DNA of 64,000 nucleotides from CAYSSJ01 sp964433675 (GCA_964433675.1 CAYSSJ010000012.1:1-64000); one strand, 5' to 3'; counted from the stretch's first letter, positions 17,456 through 25,698 are shown. Notes: a model not told the origin generated them from the sequence alone. Program-made: numbers and translations.

Positions 17456-17813
17456 CTTAATCATCGTGGAAGATGAAGCGATTATCGCTTTGGATCTGAA
17501 GCTGACTATGAAAAGGCTTGGTATGCAAGTCTTGACTGTATGCCAAGAAGCAGATGATGCTGTAAGGCAGGCGAAAGAGCTGCATCCGGATATGATCCTG
17601 ATGGATATTGTGCTGGAAGGTGAGAAAAACGGCATCGAAGCTGCTTATGAGATCAGAGAATTTTCTGATGTTCCGATCGTGTTCCTCACCGGCAATACCG
17701 ATCTTCTGGATAGTCAAACTATAGGTGATATCAAGCCTCTGGAAATTGGTTCCAAACCACCGTCTGATTATCTTCTGCATAAATGGGTGAAAAAAGTAGC
17801 AAATAATTTTTAA
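17442..17813 (+). CDS. Single-domain response regulator
   Basis: 123 residues, receiver domain only. Acidic pair E10/D11 (IIVEDE), phospho-acceptor D55 (MILMDIVL), T83 (FLTGN) and K105 (GSKPPSDY) are all present, so it should be phosphorylatable. The gene overlaps the end of the kinase gene by 14 bases, a strong cognate-pair signal. An in-frame GTG lies six bases upstream of the chosen ATG. No output domain is present, so the signal must pass to another protein. HisKA_2 kinases with such CheY-like partners are common. Confidence 0.9.
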   Translation: MRALNLIIVEDEAIIALDLKLTMKRLGMQVLTVCQEADDAVRQAKELHPDMILMDIVLEGEKNGIEAAYEIREFSDVPIVFLTGNTDLLDSQTIGDIKPLEIGSKPPSDYLLHKWVKKVANNF

Positions 17814-17840
17814 AAAAAAATGATATAGGAGGAATAGAAC

Positions 17841-18581
17841 ATGAAGAGAAGAATACTGATGATAGGACTCATGCTAATCTTTGGATTAACTATACTTCAG
17901 GCTCAATTCAGCTTTGATGTGGAGACCGGCTTGGCTTTCCCCGGCTATAACGATGTGAGAATACCCAATGAAGCTAACAGCACCCTTTTTTCACTAACGG
18001 AAGATTTGGAAGCAGATGCCGTTTTTGCTTATCGGATGATGTTGAATTATCGCATAACTGAGCGTAGTGAAATCTCTTTCTTATATGCACCGCTTACGAT
18101 CAAACCTGCGGGAAATATCGACCAAAACATCAAATTTCAAGGCAGAATGTTTGAAGCCGAGAAAGATATCTCTGCCGTTTACCGCTTTGATTCTTATAGA
18201 CTGCAATACAGATATCATTTGCCCAATAAACTCTGGATTTTGGAAGCTTTCGGATTGACGGCGAAAGTACGCGATGCTGAGATTACGTTAGAAAATGAAG
18301 TTCATACTGCCAGCAAATATGATACCGGTGTCGTACCGCTGATCAATTTTCTATTGGTATATGATGTGAGCGAAAAAGTGAGTATCTCCTCGGATGGAGC
18401 TGCACTGGCATCACCCTATGGTAGAGCTGCGGATGTTCTTACCTCACTCAACTATAAATACAATGACAAGATAAACATTAAAGCAGGATATCGCATTTTG
18501 GAAGGGGGCTCCGATATCTCCGAAGTATATACTTTTGCCCTGTTTAATTATGCTGTGATTGCTCTGCAGGTATCTCTTTAG
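17841..18581 (+). CDS. Outer-membrane beta-barrel protein
   Basis: 246 residues with a clear signal peptide (KRRILMIGLMLIFGLTILQAQ, cleavage near residue 22). The rest alternates polar and hydrophobic residues in amphipathic strands (SEISFLYAPLTIKP, YRLQYRYHL, KINIKAGYRI) and ends VIALQVSL, as in OmpA/OmpW-like small barrels. Ribosome site AGGAGGAAT. It lies 27 bases after the response-regulator gene and may be in the same transcript, perhaps the regulated output or simply a neighbour. Transport specificity unknown. Confidence 0.75.
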   Translation: MKRRILMIGLMLIFGLTILQAQFSFDVETGLAFPGYNDVRIPNEANSTLFSLTEDLEADAVFAYRMMLNYRITERSEISFLYAPLTIKPAGNIDQNIKFQGRMFEAEKDISAVYRFDSYRLQYRYHLPNKLWILEAFGLTAKVRDAEITLENEVHTASKYDTGVVPLINFLLVYDVSEKVSISSDGAALASPYGRAADVLTSLNYKYNDKINIKAGYRILEGGSDISEVYTFALFNYAVIALQVSL

Positions 18582-18853
18582 AAGCATTAGCATACCAGTG
18601 AAGGCTGGGAGAAGAAATGGGAAGTTTATGCCAAGTATAAGTGCTGATCCTCCTCTCTCATTCATCCTGCCTGCCATGCCGAAGTAAGATGTACACGGAT
18701 ATGATCCCAATTTTATCAAGATAGTAGTAAGTAGGCATCAAAGAGCGGAGTGAAAATAGCGTAATTTGTTTTGGCGGATAATCTGGGGAAAAACATTGAC
18801 AATTTAAGGCAGAGAAAGAGAAAGATTCCTAGCAAGATAATAAGGAGGTGCCC
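18582..18853. other. Intergenic spacer with a lone -35-like box
   Basis: No gene seen. TTGACA at 18796-18801 could start transcription of the sugar transferase, but no good -10 follows at 16-18 bases. Confidence 0.35.
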
Positions 18854-20128
18854 GTGTCTTCTCTGATGCTGTCAGATCAGATGCCGACGATATTTAAGAA
18901 CAAAACGCGGCTAAGTTTGGATGTGCTGTGGCATATCGGCGGGATATTGGTCTTCACTATCTTAGGATCCAAACTATCTTGGCAGACAGGGCAGTTTTGG
19001 ACGGCGGAATTTGCTTATCACATCATAGCTTATACTTGGCTTGCCTATATTCTGGGGTTATTTGTCGGACGCAGACTGATGGCGCAGGCTCGTAGCAGGA
19101 GCGTAGCAGCAGTTTTTCTCAGCGTCTCCATCTTCTATCTGATCATGCTTAGTATGATATCTTTCAGCAGGGTTTATTATTCCAGGACATTTATCGGTAT
19201 AGCCTTTATCATTACATTGTTATGGCAATGGCTATCGCTGGTTTTTTTGATAAGAGTAAGACCGAGATTGGGGCTCATGCCGGTGGGCATGACCAGATCT
19301 CTGCAAAGTTTGAGTGGCGCGGAATGGGTGGAGTTGAATGAGCCCAATGAAGTGGAGAATGTAGACGGGTTGGTCTGCGATCTTCACGAGGAAATTGCTC
19401 CGCCATGGCTTCGATATATAGCAGAATCCAGTTTGCGGGGAATACCCATCTATCATGCTGCTTCCGTTTATGAAATGTTGACCGGACGTGTGTCTCTGGA
19501 ACATTACACCGATACGATCGTCAGGTCATTCTCGCTCCCACCTCTGTATCCGCATCTTAAGCGGTTAGCTGATCTACTCACAGTATTGATAACACTCCCG
19601 ATTGTCTTGCCTATATCTGTAATGATATCTGTGGCTGTCAAACTCGATTCTCCCGGCAAAGTTTTTTTTACGCAAATCCGTGTTGGACAGAGGGGTAAAC
19701 TGTTCAAATTGGTAAAATTCCGCACAATGTACACCGATAATGGTGATAATGATGCCAGTTTTGCCAGCATAAAAGATAAACGTGTCACCAAGGTAGGAAA
19801 GCTTCTCAGACGAACTCGCCTTGATGAATTACCGCAGTTATGGAATGTTCTCAAAGGAGAGATGAGCATCATCGGACCACGCCCGGAGCAGGTAACATTC
19901 GTGGAAGAATTTACGGAAAAGATACCTCTGTACCCATATAGGCATGTGGTAAAACCGGGTATAGCCGGTTGGGCTCAAGTACACCAAGGCTATGCCGCTG
20001 ATGTGGAAGAAACTATCGAAAAGGTATCCTATGATCTCTACTATGTAAAATACTTCTCCCTCTGGATGGATATGCTCATCGTATCCAAGACCCTGAAAAC
20101 TATGATGACCGGATATGGGGCTAGGTAG
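18854..20128 (+). CDS. Polyprenyl-phosphate sugar phosphotransferase (initiating glycosyltransferase)
   Basis: 424 residues from GTG at 18854, five bases after AAGGAGG. An ATG four codons later is possible. Four or five membrane helices lie in the first 150 residues, then a CoA-binding-like region. The C-terminal bacterial sugar transferase domain (PF02397) has KRLADLLTVLITLPIVLP, FFTQIRVGQRGKLFKLVKFRTM, RVTKVGKLLRRTRLDELPQLWNVLKGEMSIIGPRPE and YRHVVKPGIAGWAQV. The enzyme transfers a sugar-1-phosphate to undecaprenyl phosphate to start exopolysaccharide or O-antigen synthesis (WcaJ/TuaA family). Nucleotide-sugar epimerases further downstream fit a surface-polysaccharide context, now interrupted by an AT-rich island. 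Confidence 0.93.
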   Translation: MSSLMLSDQMPTIFKNKTRLSLDVLWHIGGILVFTILGSKLSWQTGQFWTAEFAYHIIAYTWLAYILGLFVGRRLMAQARSRSVAAVFLSVSIFYLIMLSMISFSRVYYSRTFIGIAFIITLLWQWLSLVFLIRVRPRLGLMPVGMTRSLQSLSGAEWVELNEPNEVENVDGLVCDLHEEIAPPWLRYIAESSLRGIPIYHAASVYEMLTGRVSLEHYTDTIVRSFSLPPLYPHLKRLADLLTVLITLPIVLPISVMISVAVKLDSPGKVFFTQIRVGQRGKLFKLVKFRTMYTDNGDNDASFASIKDKRVTKVGKLLRRTRLDELPQLWNVLKGEMSIIGPRPEQVTFVEEFTEKIPLYPYRHVVKPGIAGWAQVHQGYAADVEETIEKVSYDLYYVKYFSLWMDMLIVSKTLKTMMTGYGAR

Positions 20129-20184
20129 AGGGGGGAAGCAAGTAGTATCGGTTTTTATAATTATCTTTAATAGAGGTGTTTGAT

Positions 20185-20913
20185 ATGCAGGTATTGATAA
20201 CATTTATTGGCAACAAAGATCCTTACGCCAATGAAAAGAAAGAGTTGGGACCAATACTTTCTATCCTGAAAAAGCGTAGATTCGAGAAGTTGTATTTATT
20301 GTTTAATAATGATAATTACTGGGATGAAATGATCGAAACTCAAGACTACTGCAATCAGAATTATCCAAATATGAAAGTCGAATTTAGAGAAGCAAGATCA
20401 TTGGATCCGACGAACTACAATCTTGTTTATCCAGCAATGTATCAGGTCGTAGAGAATTTAAAAAAGGATAATCAAAAAAATGAATTAACCATTTCTGTCA
20501 CTTCAGGTACTCCAACAATGCATGCTTGCTGGCTATTTTTAGTGTTTGGTGGGGTCATCGATGCCAAATTGATTCAGATATCAAAACAATCAGGTATAAC
20601 GGAGATAACCTTCCGATTAGATGATTATCCAAGTATAATTAAAACCGACTCTATAAAAGCTGAATTGAGCAGATTGTCCAGAGAAAACAAAATCTTGAAA
20701 CAGAATTTGAATCTGAAATCGTCCGTAGAAAATGGTTTCTATATACCACAAAGCGGTATTGATCTTGAGAATGATATAGTGATCGGATATTACAGAGGTG
20801 CTTTGAAAATAACCAATAATAATGCAGCAGAAGCAGCTAAACTTCTTAAAATGAAACCCCACACCTTTAGAAAACGACTTAGGAAATTGAGAAGCATAGG
20901 CGTAAAAATCTAA
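20185..20913 (+). CDS. CARF-like (RtcR-type) sensor fused to Fis-type HTH, lacking AAA+ domain
   Basis: 242 residues from the ATG at 20185 (GAGG eight bases upstream). Residues 1-150 match the N-terminal CARF-like domain of RtcR: VLITFIGNKDPY, KLYLLFNND, a DPTNYNLVYPAM segment and the nucleotide-pocket motif ISVTSGTPTMHACWLFL (103-119). A short coiled coil (about 155-178) leads to a C-terminal Fis/HTH_8 helix-turn-helix (GALKITNNNAAEAAKLLKM, then HTFRKRLRKL). In RtcR these two parts flank a sigma-54-activating AAA+ ATPase, absent here. It can therefore bind DNA in response to a ligand but cannot open a sigma-54 promoter, suggesting a repressor or simple activator. It precedes an AT-rich three-gene cassette and a dyad. 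Confidence 0.78.
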   Translation: MQVLITFIGNKDPYANEKKELGPILSILKKRRFEKLYLLFNNDNYWDEMIETQDYCNQNYPNMKVEFREARSLDPTNYNLVYPAMYQVVENLKKDNQKNELTISVTSGTPTMHACWLFLVFGGVIDAKLIQISKQSGITEITFRLDDYPSIIKTDSIKAELSRLSRENKILKQNLNLKSSVENGFYIPQSGIDLENDIVIGYYRGALKITNNNAAEAAKLLKMKPHTFRKRLRKLRSIGVKI

Positions 20914-20958
20914 TGGTAAGTAACGCCTCATTCTCAAATAGTAACCATTGTTACCATT
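20912..20958. promoter_or_regulatory. Nested dyad, candidate operator of the CARF-HTH protein
   Basis: AATGGTAA (20912-20919) and TTACCATT (20951-20958) form an outer inverted repeat. Inside is GTAACCATTGTTAC (20941-20954), a 5-bp dyad around CATT. A further GTAAC lies at 20919-20923. The cluster is between the HTH gene and the operon it precedes. The outer arms could also form an RNA hairpin, but no U-tract follows. Confidence 0.45.
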
Positions 20959-21017
20959 TTAAGCCAGAGGAGTTATTTTGTAATATGCTGATAAATAGAC
21001 GCTTATAAAGATGTATT

Positions 21018-21061
21018 TTTTTTAACTGGACATAATAATGAAACTGAATACAGTTAAAAAA
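21018..21061. promoter_or_regulatory. Long A/T hairpin before the nuclease-like gene
   Basis: TTTTTTAACTG (21018-21028) and CAGTTAAAAAA (21051-21061) form a perfect 11-bp stem with a 22-base loop, ending 15 bases before the ATG and just before the GGAGG site. It could hide or present the ribosome site, or be an operator with CATAAT in the loop as -10. Confidence 0.4.
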
Positions 21062-21076
21062 TGATTAGGAGGAAAA

Positions 21077-22318
21077 ATGGATATTAAAGATTTTTTATTG
21101 AATTATGATGAATCTCAACTTAAAATGTTGGGGATTCTAAATACAAGAAGAAATCTGCTCAATAGCAAAAGTGTATATCCATTGATTGATTTGATGATAA
21201 GAAGTGATATAGAAAAACTGACAGGACCGAATTGGTTTCTTGATATATACGGTAATTTCAGTAACCCAAAGAATTATTCATTGAGGTATGGAAATATAAA
21301 AGATCTAATGAAAAAAGGAGATATCTTTCTACATCAAAACAAAATGATAAATCCATATTATCAATCTACAACTTATAACTCGATTATAAACAGAGTAGTC
21401 TTATCAAAAAGTTATGATAGCGAAAATGATTGTCGTTTTGATATTGATGAGACAATTTTTGTAAATGAAGACCTCTCAAAACCGGAAAACAGAATCAATC
21501 TCGCATTATTTGGACTGTTTCTACATGATAATTTCAGAGAATGGTTTTTAGATAAATTAGAAATGCCCACAGATTCGATAATATTCCCGACAGTGAATTT
21601 GGATGGAGGAATTCGTCCTGATTTTGCTATATCTGACAGTGATAATTTTCCATTAGCATATATTGAAGTTGAACTTGGGACTGAGGATAGTGGACAGTTG
21701 ATTAATTTCAGGGAAAAGCTCAACAAGCCGGTTTATTCAATTTGTGGGAAAAAGAATTATAATTGTCACCTCAGTTTAGAAGAAATCTATGATTTTTTAA
21801 ACAAAGAAAAAAAAGCATCACAACTTAAAAAGAACTTTACTTATTTCGAAAAACTATATTATGAAAATGTTGTATCAAATAGGAACAGAAATTATAGATC
21901 GACAACAATCTCGGAAACAATTAGAAATACTCCGATTGTTAAGGCACTTTTTTCCAATTTAAGCATTCATGAAGACATTGGGCGTAGTATGTATCCAGGT
22001 GAAATTTTAATAGAGACGAAAAAAATGTATGGATTTTCACTAAGAATATATTCGAAGAAATCGAAAGTAAGGAATAGTTTCTCTATTATGGCTCGTTCCG
22101 GTGGAAGGGATTTTATTATTTTCCCATCTCTCAAAAAAATGCAAAAATACCTACCCGCAGCAAAACATAATTATGTTAATGATTATGCCAGATTAATACT
22201 ATCATTAGGATTTGATATTTACAATATTGATGTTAGACAATTAGGCAAATTGTCAATTAAAAAAGTTGAGGCCAACATTGATAGTTTCATTGAAATTATC
22301 AAACTTCTATCAGAATAA
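21077..22318 (+). CDS. PD-(D/E)XK nuclease-like protein of a three-gene accessory cassette
   Basis: 413 residues, ATG with AGGAGG upstream. The centre has the order of a PD-(D/E)XK core: a helix with E155 (HDNFREWFLDKL), then GIRPDFAI with P181-D182, then AYIEVEL with E197-V-E199 in place of E-x-K, then a helix carrying Q207. The final position being Glu rather than Lys is a known but minority variant, so activity is inferred, not certain. N- and C-terminal regions are not recognised. Base composition is much richer in A/T than flanking genes. The next gene begins nine bases after the stop. It could be the effector of the system, cutting DNA or RNA. Confidence 0.6.
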   Translation: MDIKDFLLNYDESQLKMLGILNTRRNLLNSKSVYPLIDLMIRSDIEKLTGPNWFLDIYGNFSNPKNYSLRYGNIKDLMKKGDIFLHQNKMINPYYQSTTYNSIINRVVLSKSYDSENDCRFDIDETIFVNEDLSKPENRINLALFGLFLHDNFREWFLDKLEMPTDSIIFPTVNLDGGIRPDFAISDSDNFPLAYIEVELGTEDSGQLINFREKLNKPVYSICGKKNYNCHLSLEEIYDFLNKEKKASQLKKNFTYFEKLYYENVVSNRNRNYRSTTISETIRNTPIVKALFSNLSIHEDIGRSMYPGEILIETKKMYGFSLRIYSKKSKVRNSFSIMARSGGRDFIIFPSLKKMQKYLPAAKHNYVNDYARLILSLGFDIYNIDVRQLGKLSIKKVEANIDSFIEIIKLLSE

Positions 22319-22327
22319 GGATTAGTT

Positions 22328-24670
22328 ATGAATAAAACACAGTTAAAAAAGAAATTTATTAATGAAGAATTCACACTTGAAATGTTAGATGATAATACTG
22401 TAAAACAAATAATCGGACTGTTCCATGAAAACATTTTCTCAGATAAAACGCTGATCATGAAAATATTGAATTTTATGGATAAGCATGAATGGAAAGTATA
22501 TAGGCCAAAGAGCGATTATAAAGTATCACTAAATGAAAACAATATTGAAATTGAATATGATACAATAAATAAAATGCCAAAAGATTACAAAAAACCCAAA
22601 TATGACAAACCTCAAAAAAATAACGATTCTTATAACAAATATCTGTTTAAATTATTTAATCGTATTGAGAGATTTTTTTTAACAAATATCAATCAAGAAT
22701 ATTTTGATAACAGGCATGATTTTAAAGAACACTATTTTTCCCATTTAATGGGAGTTGATGAACCTATTCAAGAATTATTAGAATTTTATTTAGACACAAA
22801 AGAAAAGTATCCCATTGATTATTTTGACACTTTCAGTCACCTATACTTTGGTAACTATATGCTTATTAGGATAATTAAACACATATATAATTATGATGAA
22901 AAAAACATACCATTATTACATAAATTTTACTTAGCAGTTACGGAGTCAAATTCTGAAATTATTGATTGGGTTGGGAAAAGTATTATACACGATATGTGTC
23001 TTGACTGGTTTATTGATAATAATGAATCATCTTTAATAGAAAAAGTGTTTTTAATTTTATACTCTTATGGAGAGGGAACTTGGATAATAGATCAAGTCTT
23101 CAACTCTATAATTCTTTATAACCAAGAATACGCAAAAAATTTTATAATCAAACTAAGTAATAAATATGAAAAAAACATATATTTTCTTGTTGCCAATTAT
23201 ATTGTTACTGCATTGGATGATATTGAGATAGTAAAAGTTGCTGGGAAAATAAATGATAAAGAGACATGTAGCAGTTTTCTTGGTCAGCTTTTATTAAATT
23301 ATCTGCACCAACAGGAATATACTAAGTTCTTTTTTGATCTCAAACAATTGATAAAGATTTTAGATAAAATTCCATCAATATTAAAATACTTATATGAAAA
23401 TAGCAGTTCAGATTCCCTGAGATCATTCGCCAATAAGATACAAGATAAAGCTCTTTTTAAAAGCTATTGTGATATTTTTTATATAAACTCTTTCAAATAT
23501 TCTTATGTTGACATAAATGATATTCTTCTTTGGATAAATTTTTTGCGGAGTCAGTTAAACAGTAAACTGCAATGTAAAGACTTGGCTGAAGAAACTTTTA
23601 TTTGTCTGGAAAAAATCATAAAAGGCAAAGGTGTTATTACACCCTTCTCTCATGAAGTTGCAAAAAAATATAAAATTGAAGACGTATCCCATATTGATGA
23701 ACAATATCCTATAATCTCAAAGATTACCATATTAAATTCAATTTTTATGATGGCTCGGGAAAAAATAGATGAAAATGAAAAAGAAATTATTGATTCCATA
23801 TTGTTATTTAATCAATCAACAATAAATCTAATTTCTCTGTCGGAAAGATTTTTGAACGAACAAAAGATACATGAAGAGCGAAAAAAAATAATGGCTAATC
23901 TTTCTCATTCCATCAAAAACCTGTTGGGTACAATTATCGATCCTTTGGAGAATATGAAACAGGAAAAAGAGGTTAAACCTATTATAATTGATAATGCCAT
24001 AAAGGGAGCGAATCTTATTCGCAACATTGTTAATGCCATGAACTTATCCTTGAAAGGCTCGGCAGAGGATTATTATTATGATAGTAAAGAGAATACTGGA
24101 AGTGAAGCTCTTTCTTTAAAAGAAATATTATTACAGTCACTCACACAATCAATTAGTAATCTATTTGATGCAAAGCACTTTGGGATATTTATGAGAAATT
24201 ATTTTGCTGACAGAGAGGTTTATATGAAAGCCAAAAAAGATTTTGATTCACTATCACTTCAATTAAATTTATCAAAACTAAATGACTACATAAATACTTA
24301 TTTCCTTGATCTAAATATAGATATAGACAATTCGGGAGAATTATGTTTTGGTAACGAAAAAGGCTCAGCAGTAAAAACACTGATCCTTTTTCAGGAGGTT
24401 ATATTCAATGCATTAAAATACAGCTCCTTTGTATCCAAAAAGAATAGAAAAATATCAGTTGAATTGAAAAAAGTGGAGTCAAATATAATCTTTAAGCTTT
24501 CTAATCTATATAAAGAAGGTGTTGCAACCAAGTCTTCCGGTTTGGGATTATCTATTGTTAAAAACTTTGTAGATTTAATGAATGGTAAACTTGAAATTAA
24601 TAATGAAAGGGGCATATATATGTTAAATATTACTTTCCCTGACTATTGGCAACAAGGAGGCAATAAATGA
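22328..24670 (+). CDS. Large soluble sensor with C-terminal histidine kinase
   Basis: 780 residues, no signal peptide or membrane helix. Residues 1-500 are helical and Lys/Asn/Ile-rich with no family I recognise, possibly a repeat-type sensor. The kinase part begins with a coiled coil and an H-box-like NLSHSIKNLLGTIIDPL (H527), then the GHKL ATPase: N box QEVIFNALKYS (N694) and KSSGLGLSIVKNFVDLMNGKLEI (735-757). The usual G1 motif D-x-G-x-G is missing, being replaced by KLSNLYKEG, so nucleotide binding may be altered. Strongly AT-rich. The end overlaps the next start as ATGA, coupling it to the receiver-like protein. Probably the signal-detecting kinase of the cassette. Confidence 0.72.
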   Translation: MNKTQLKKKFINEEFTLEMLDDNTVKQIIGLFHENIFSDKTLIMKILNFMDKHEWKVYRPKSDYKVSLNENNIEIEYDTINKMPKDYKKPKYDKPQKNNDSYNKYLFKLFNRIERFFLTNINQEYFDNRHDFKEHYFSHLMGVDEPIQELLEFYLDTKEKYPIDYFDTFSHLYFGNYMLIRIIKHIYNYDEKNIPLLHKFYLAVTESNSEIIDWVGKSIIHDMCLDWFIDNNESSLIEKVFLILYSYGEGTWIIDQVFNSIILYNQEYAKNFIIKLSNKYEKNIYFLVANYIVTALDDIEIVKVAGKINDKETCSSFLGQLLLNYLHQQEYTKFFFDLKQLIKILDKIPSILKYLYENSSSDSLRSFANKIQDKALFKSYCDIFYINSFKYSYVDINDILLWINFLRSQLNSKLQCKDLAEETFICLEKIIKGKGVITPFSHEVAKKYKIEDVSHIDEQYPIISKITILNSIFMMAREKIDENEKEIIDSILLFNQSTINLISLSERFLNEQKIHEERKKIMANLSHSIKNLLGTIIDPLENMKQEKEVKPIIIDNAIKGANLIRNIVNAMNLSLKGSAEDYYYDSKENTGSEALSLKEILLQSLTQSISNLFDAKHFGIFMRNYFADREVYMKAKKDFDSLSLQLNLSKLNDYINTYFLDLNIDIDNSGELCFGNEKGSAVKTLILFQEVIFNALKYSSFVSKKNRKISVELKKVESNIIFKLSNLYKEGVATKSSGLGLSIVKNFVDLMNGKLEINNERGIYMLNITFPDYWQQGGNK

Positions 24671-25698
24671 AGATATTGTATGTAGAAGATGAACTGGAAA
24701 AGAACATTCCCAAAATAATCAGAATGTTCAGAAAGTATTTGGGAACAAAAATTTGTAAAAAGTTACAGCAGTTGGAAGAAGACGAATTTGGTGCTACTGC
24801 TAACGATATCTTGAAAATTTTTGAAAAAAGCAGTATAGTAAAACTGGAGAATTCTTTTCCAAAAGCTCTTGATTGGGTGCTTAATCATTATAATGAATTT
24901 GAATTTTATATAATAGACCGTAATCTATCTAATATTATGTATGAATTAGAAGACCTAAAAAAAATAGATCCAAAGTTCAATGAAAATTTTTACGACAAAT
25001 TTTTTGAAAGAGAAGGAGATTATTTTTTAGAATTATTGATTTCTAAAAACTTTGATGTAAAAAATAAATTTTTCTTTCTAACAGCAAACTCAAGTGATAG
25101 ATTAAGAAATGAAGATGAGATACAAAATCATATAGATTTTGATAGATTTCAAGATCACAATTTTATTGATAAATCTAATATGGAAGAACTGAGGCAGCTG
25201 GTTCGTCAGATTGAAGACTCTAAACTATTAAATCTAATGAAAGAGAACGAGAGATATTTACAAATATTACGAAAGATTGATGAGAATCTTAAGAACACTT
25301 TTGTTGAGTTATTAAAAAAAAAGGATGACACAAATCGGGAACAAATCACACAAAACATGTCAAATATCAGGTTAGTTTTTATAAACATCATTACAATGTT
25401 CGCGCTTAGCCATAATTTGCCAGATACTTACTATAGTTTCAATAAAAAAAATGAGAAACAAATTAATATGTCTGGTTTTATTAAGTGGGTCAAAGACTAT
25501 AATTATAAAAAATTCTCTTGTAGTAGTATCATAAGCAATTTTCTGTATAGTATCAAAGAAGTTTCGAGCGATTATGGAGCACATATGGAATATGGCATAC
25601 AAAGAGTGGAATACAAACCAACAACAGATACGGTAAACTCGTTGATCTATGCTTTAAAAGATATAATAACATGGTACGATGAGCTTTCTATTAAATGA
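24667..25698 (+). CDS. Receiver-like protein with insertion and helical C-terminal domain
   Basis: 343 residues. It begins with MKILYVEDELEK, a textbook receiver strand with acidic residues E7-D8-E9. The phospho-acceptor would be D84 (FYIIDRNLS), the Thr is T139 (KFFFLTANSS) and the Lys K169 (NFIDKSNMEEL). Strands 1 and 3 are about 75 residues apart instead of about 45, so a helical insertion of roughly 30 residues sits near 25-55, and there is another between D84 and T139. Residues 180-343 are helical and unrecognised, presumably the output. ATG overlaps the kinase stop by four bases, with GGAGG upstream. All catalytic receiver residues are present, so phospho-relay from the upstream kinase is plausible. 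Confidence 0.7.
   Translation: MKILYVEDELEKNIPKIIRMFRKYLGTKICKKLQQLEEDEFGATANDILKIFEKSSIVKLENSFPKALDWVLNHYNEFEFYIIDRNLSNIMYELEDLKKIDPKFNENFYDKFFEREGDYFLELLISKNFDVKNKFFFLTANSSDRLRNEDEIQNHIDFDRFQDHNFIDKSNMEELRQLVRQIEDSKLLNLMKENERYLQILRKIDENLKNTFVELLKKKDDTNREQITQNMSNIRLVFINIITMFALSHNLPDTYYSFNKKNEKQINMSGFIKWVKDYNYKKFSCSSIISNFLYSIKEVSSDYGAHMEYGIQRVEYKPTTDTVNSLIYALKDIITWYDELSIK

Noticed and set aside
20185..25698. Direct assignment of the cassette to Detocs
   Set aside because: The kinase/receiver logic is similar, but the nuclease-like protein lacks a receiver and no sequence-level match to the known proteins could be verified by eye.
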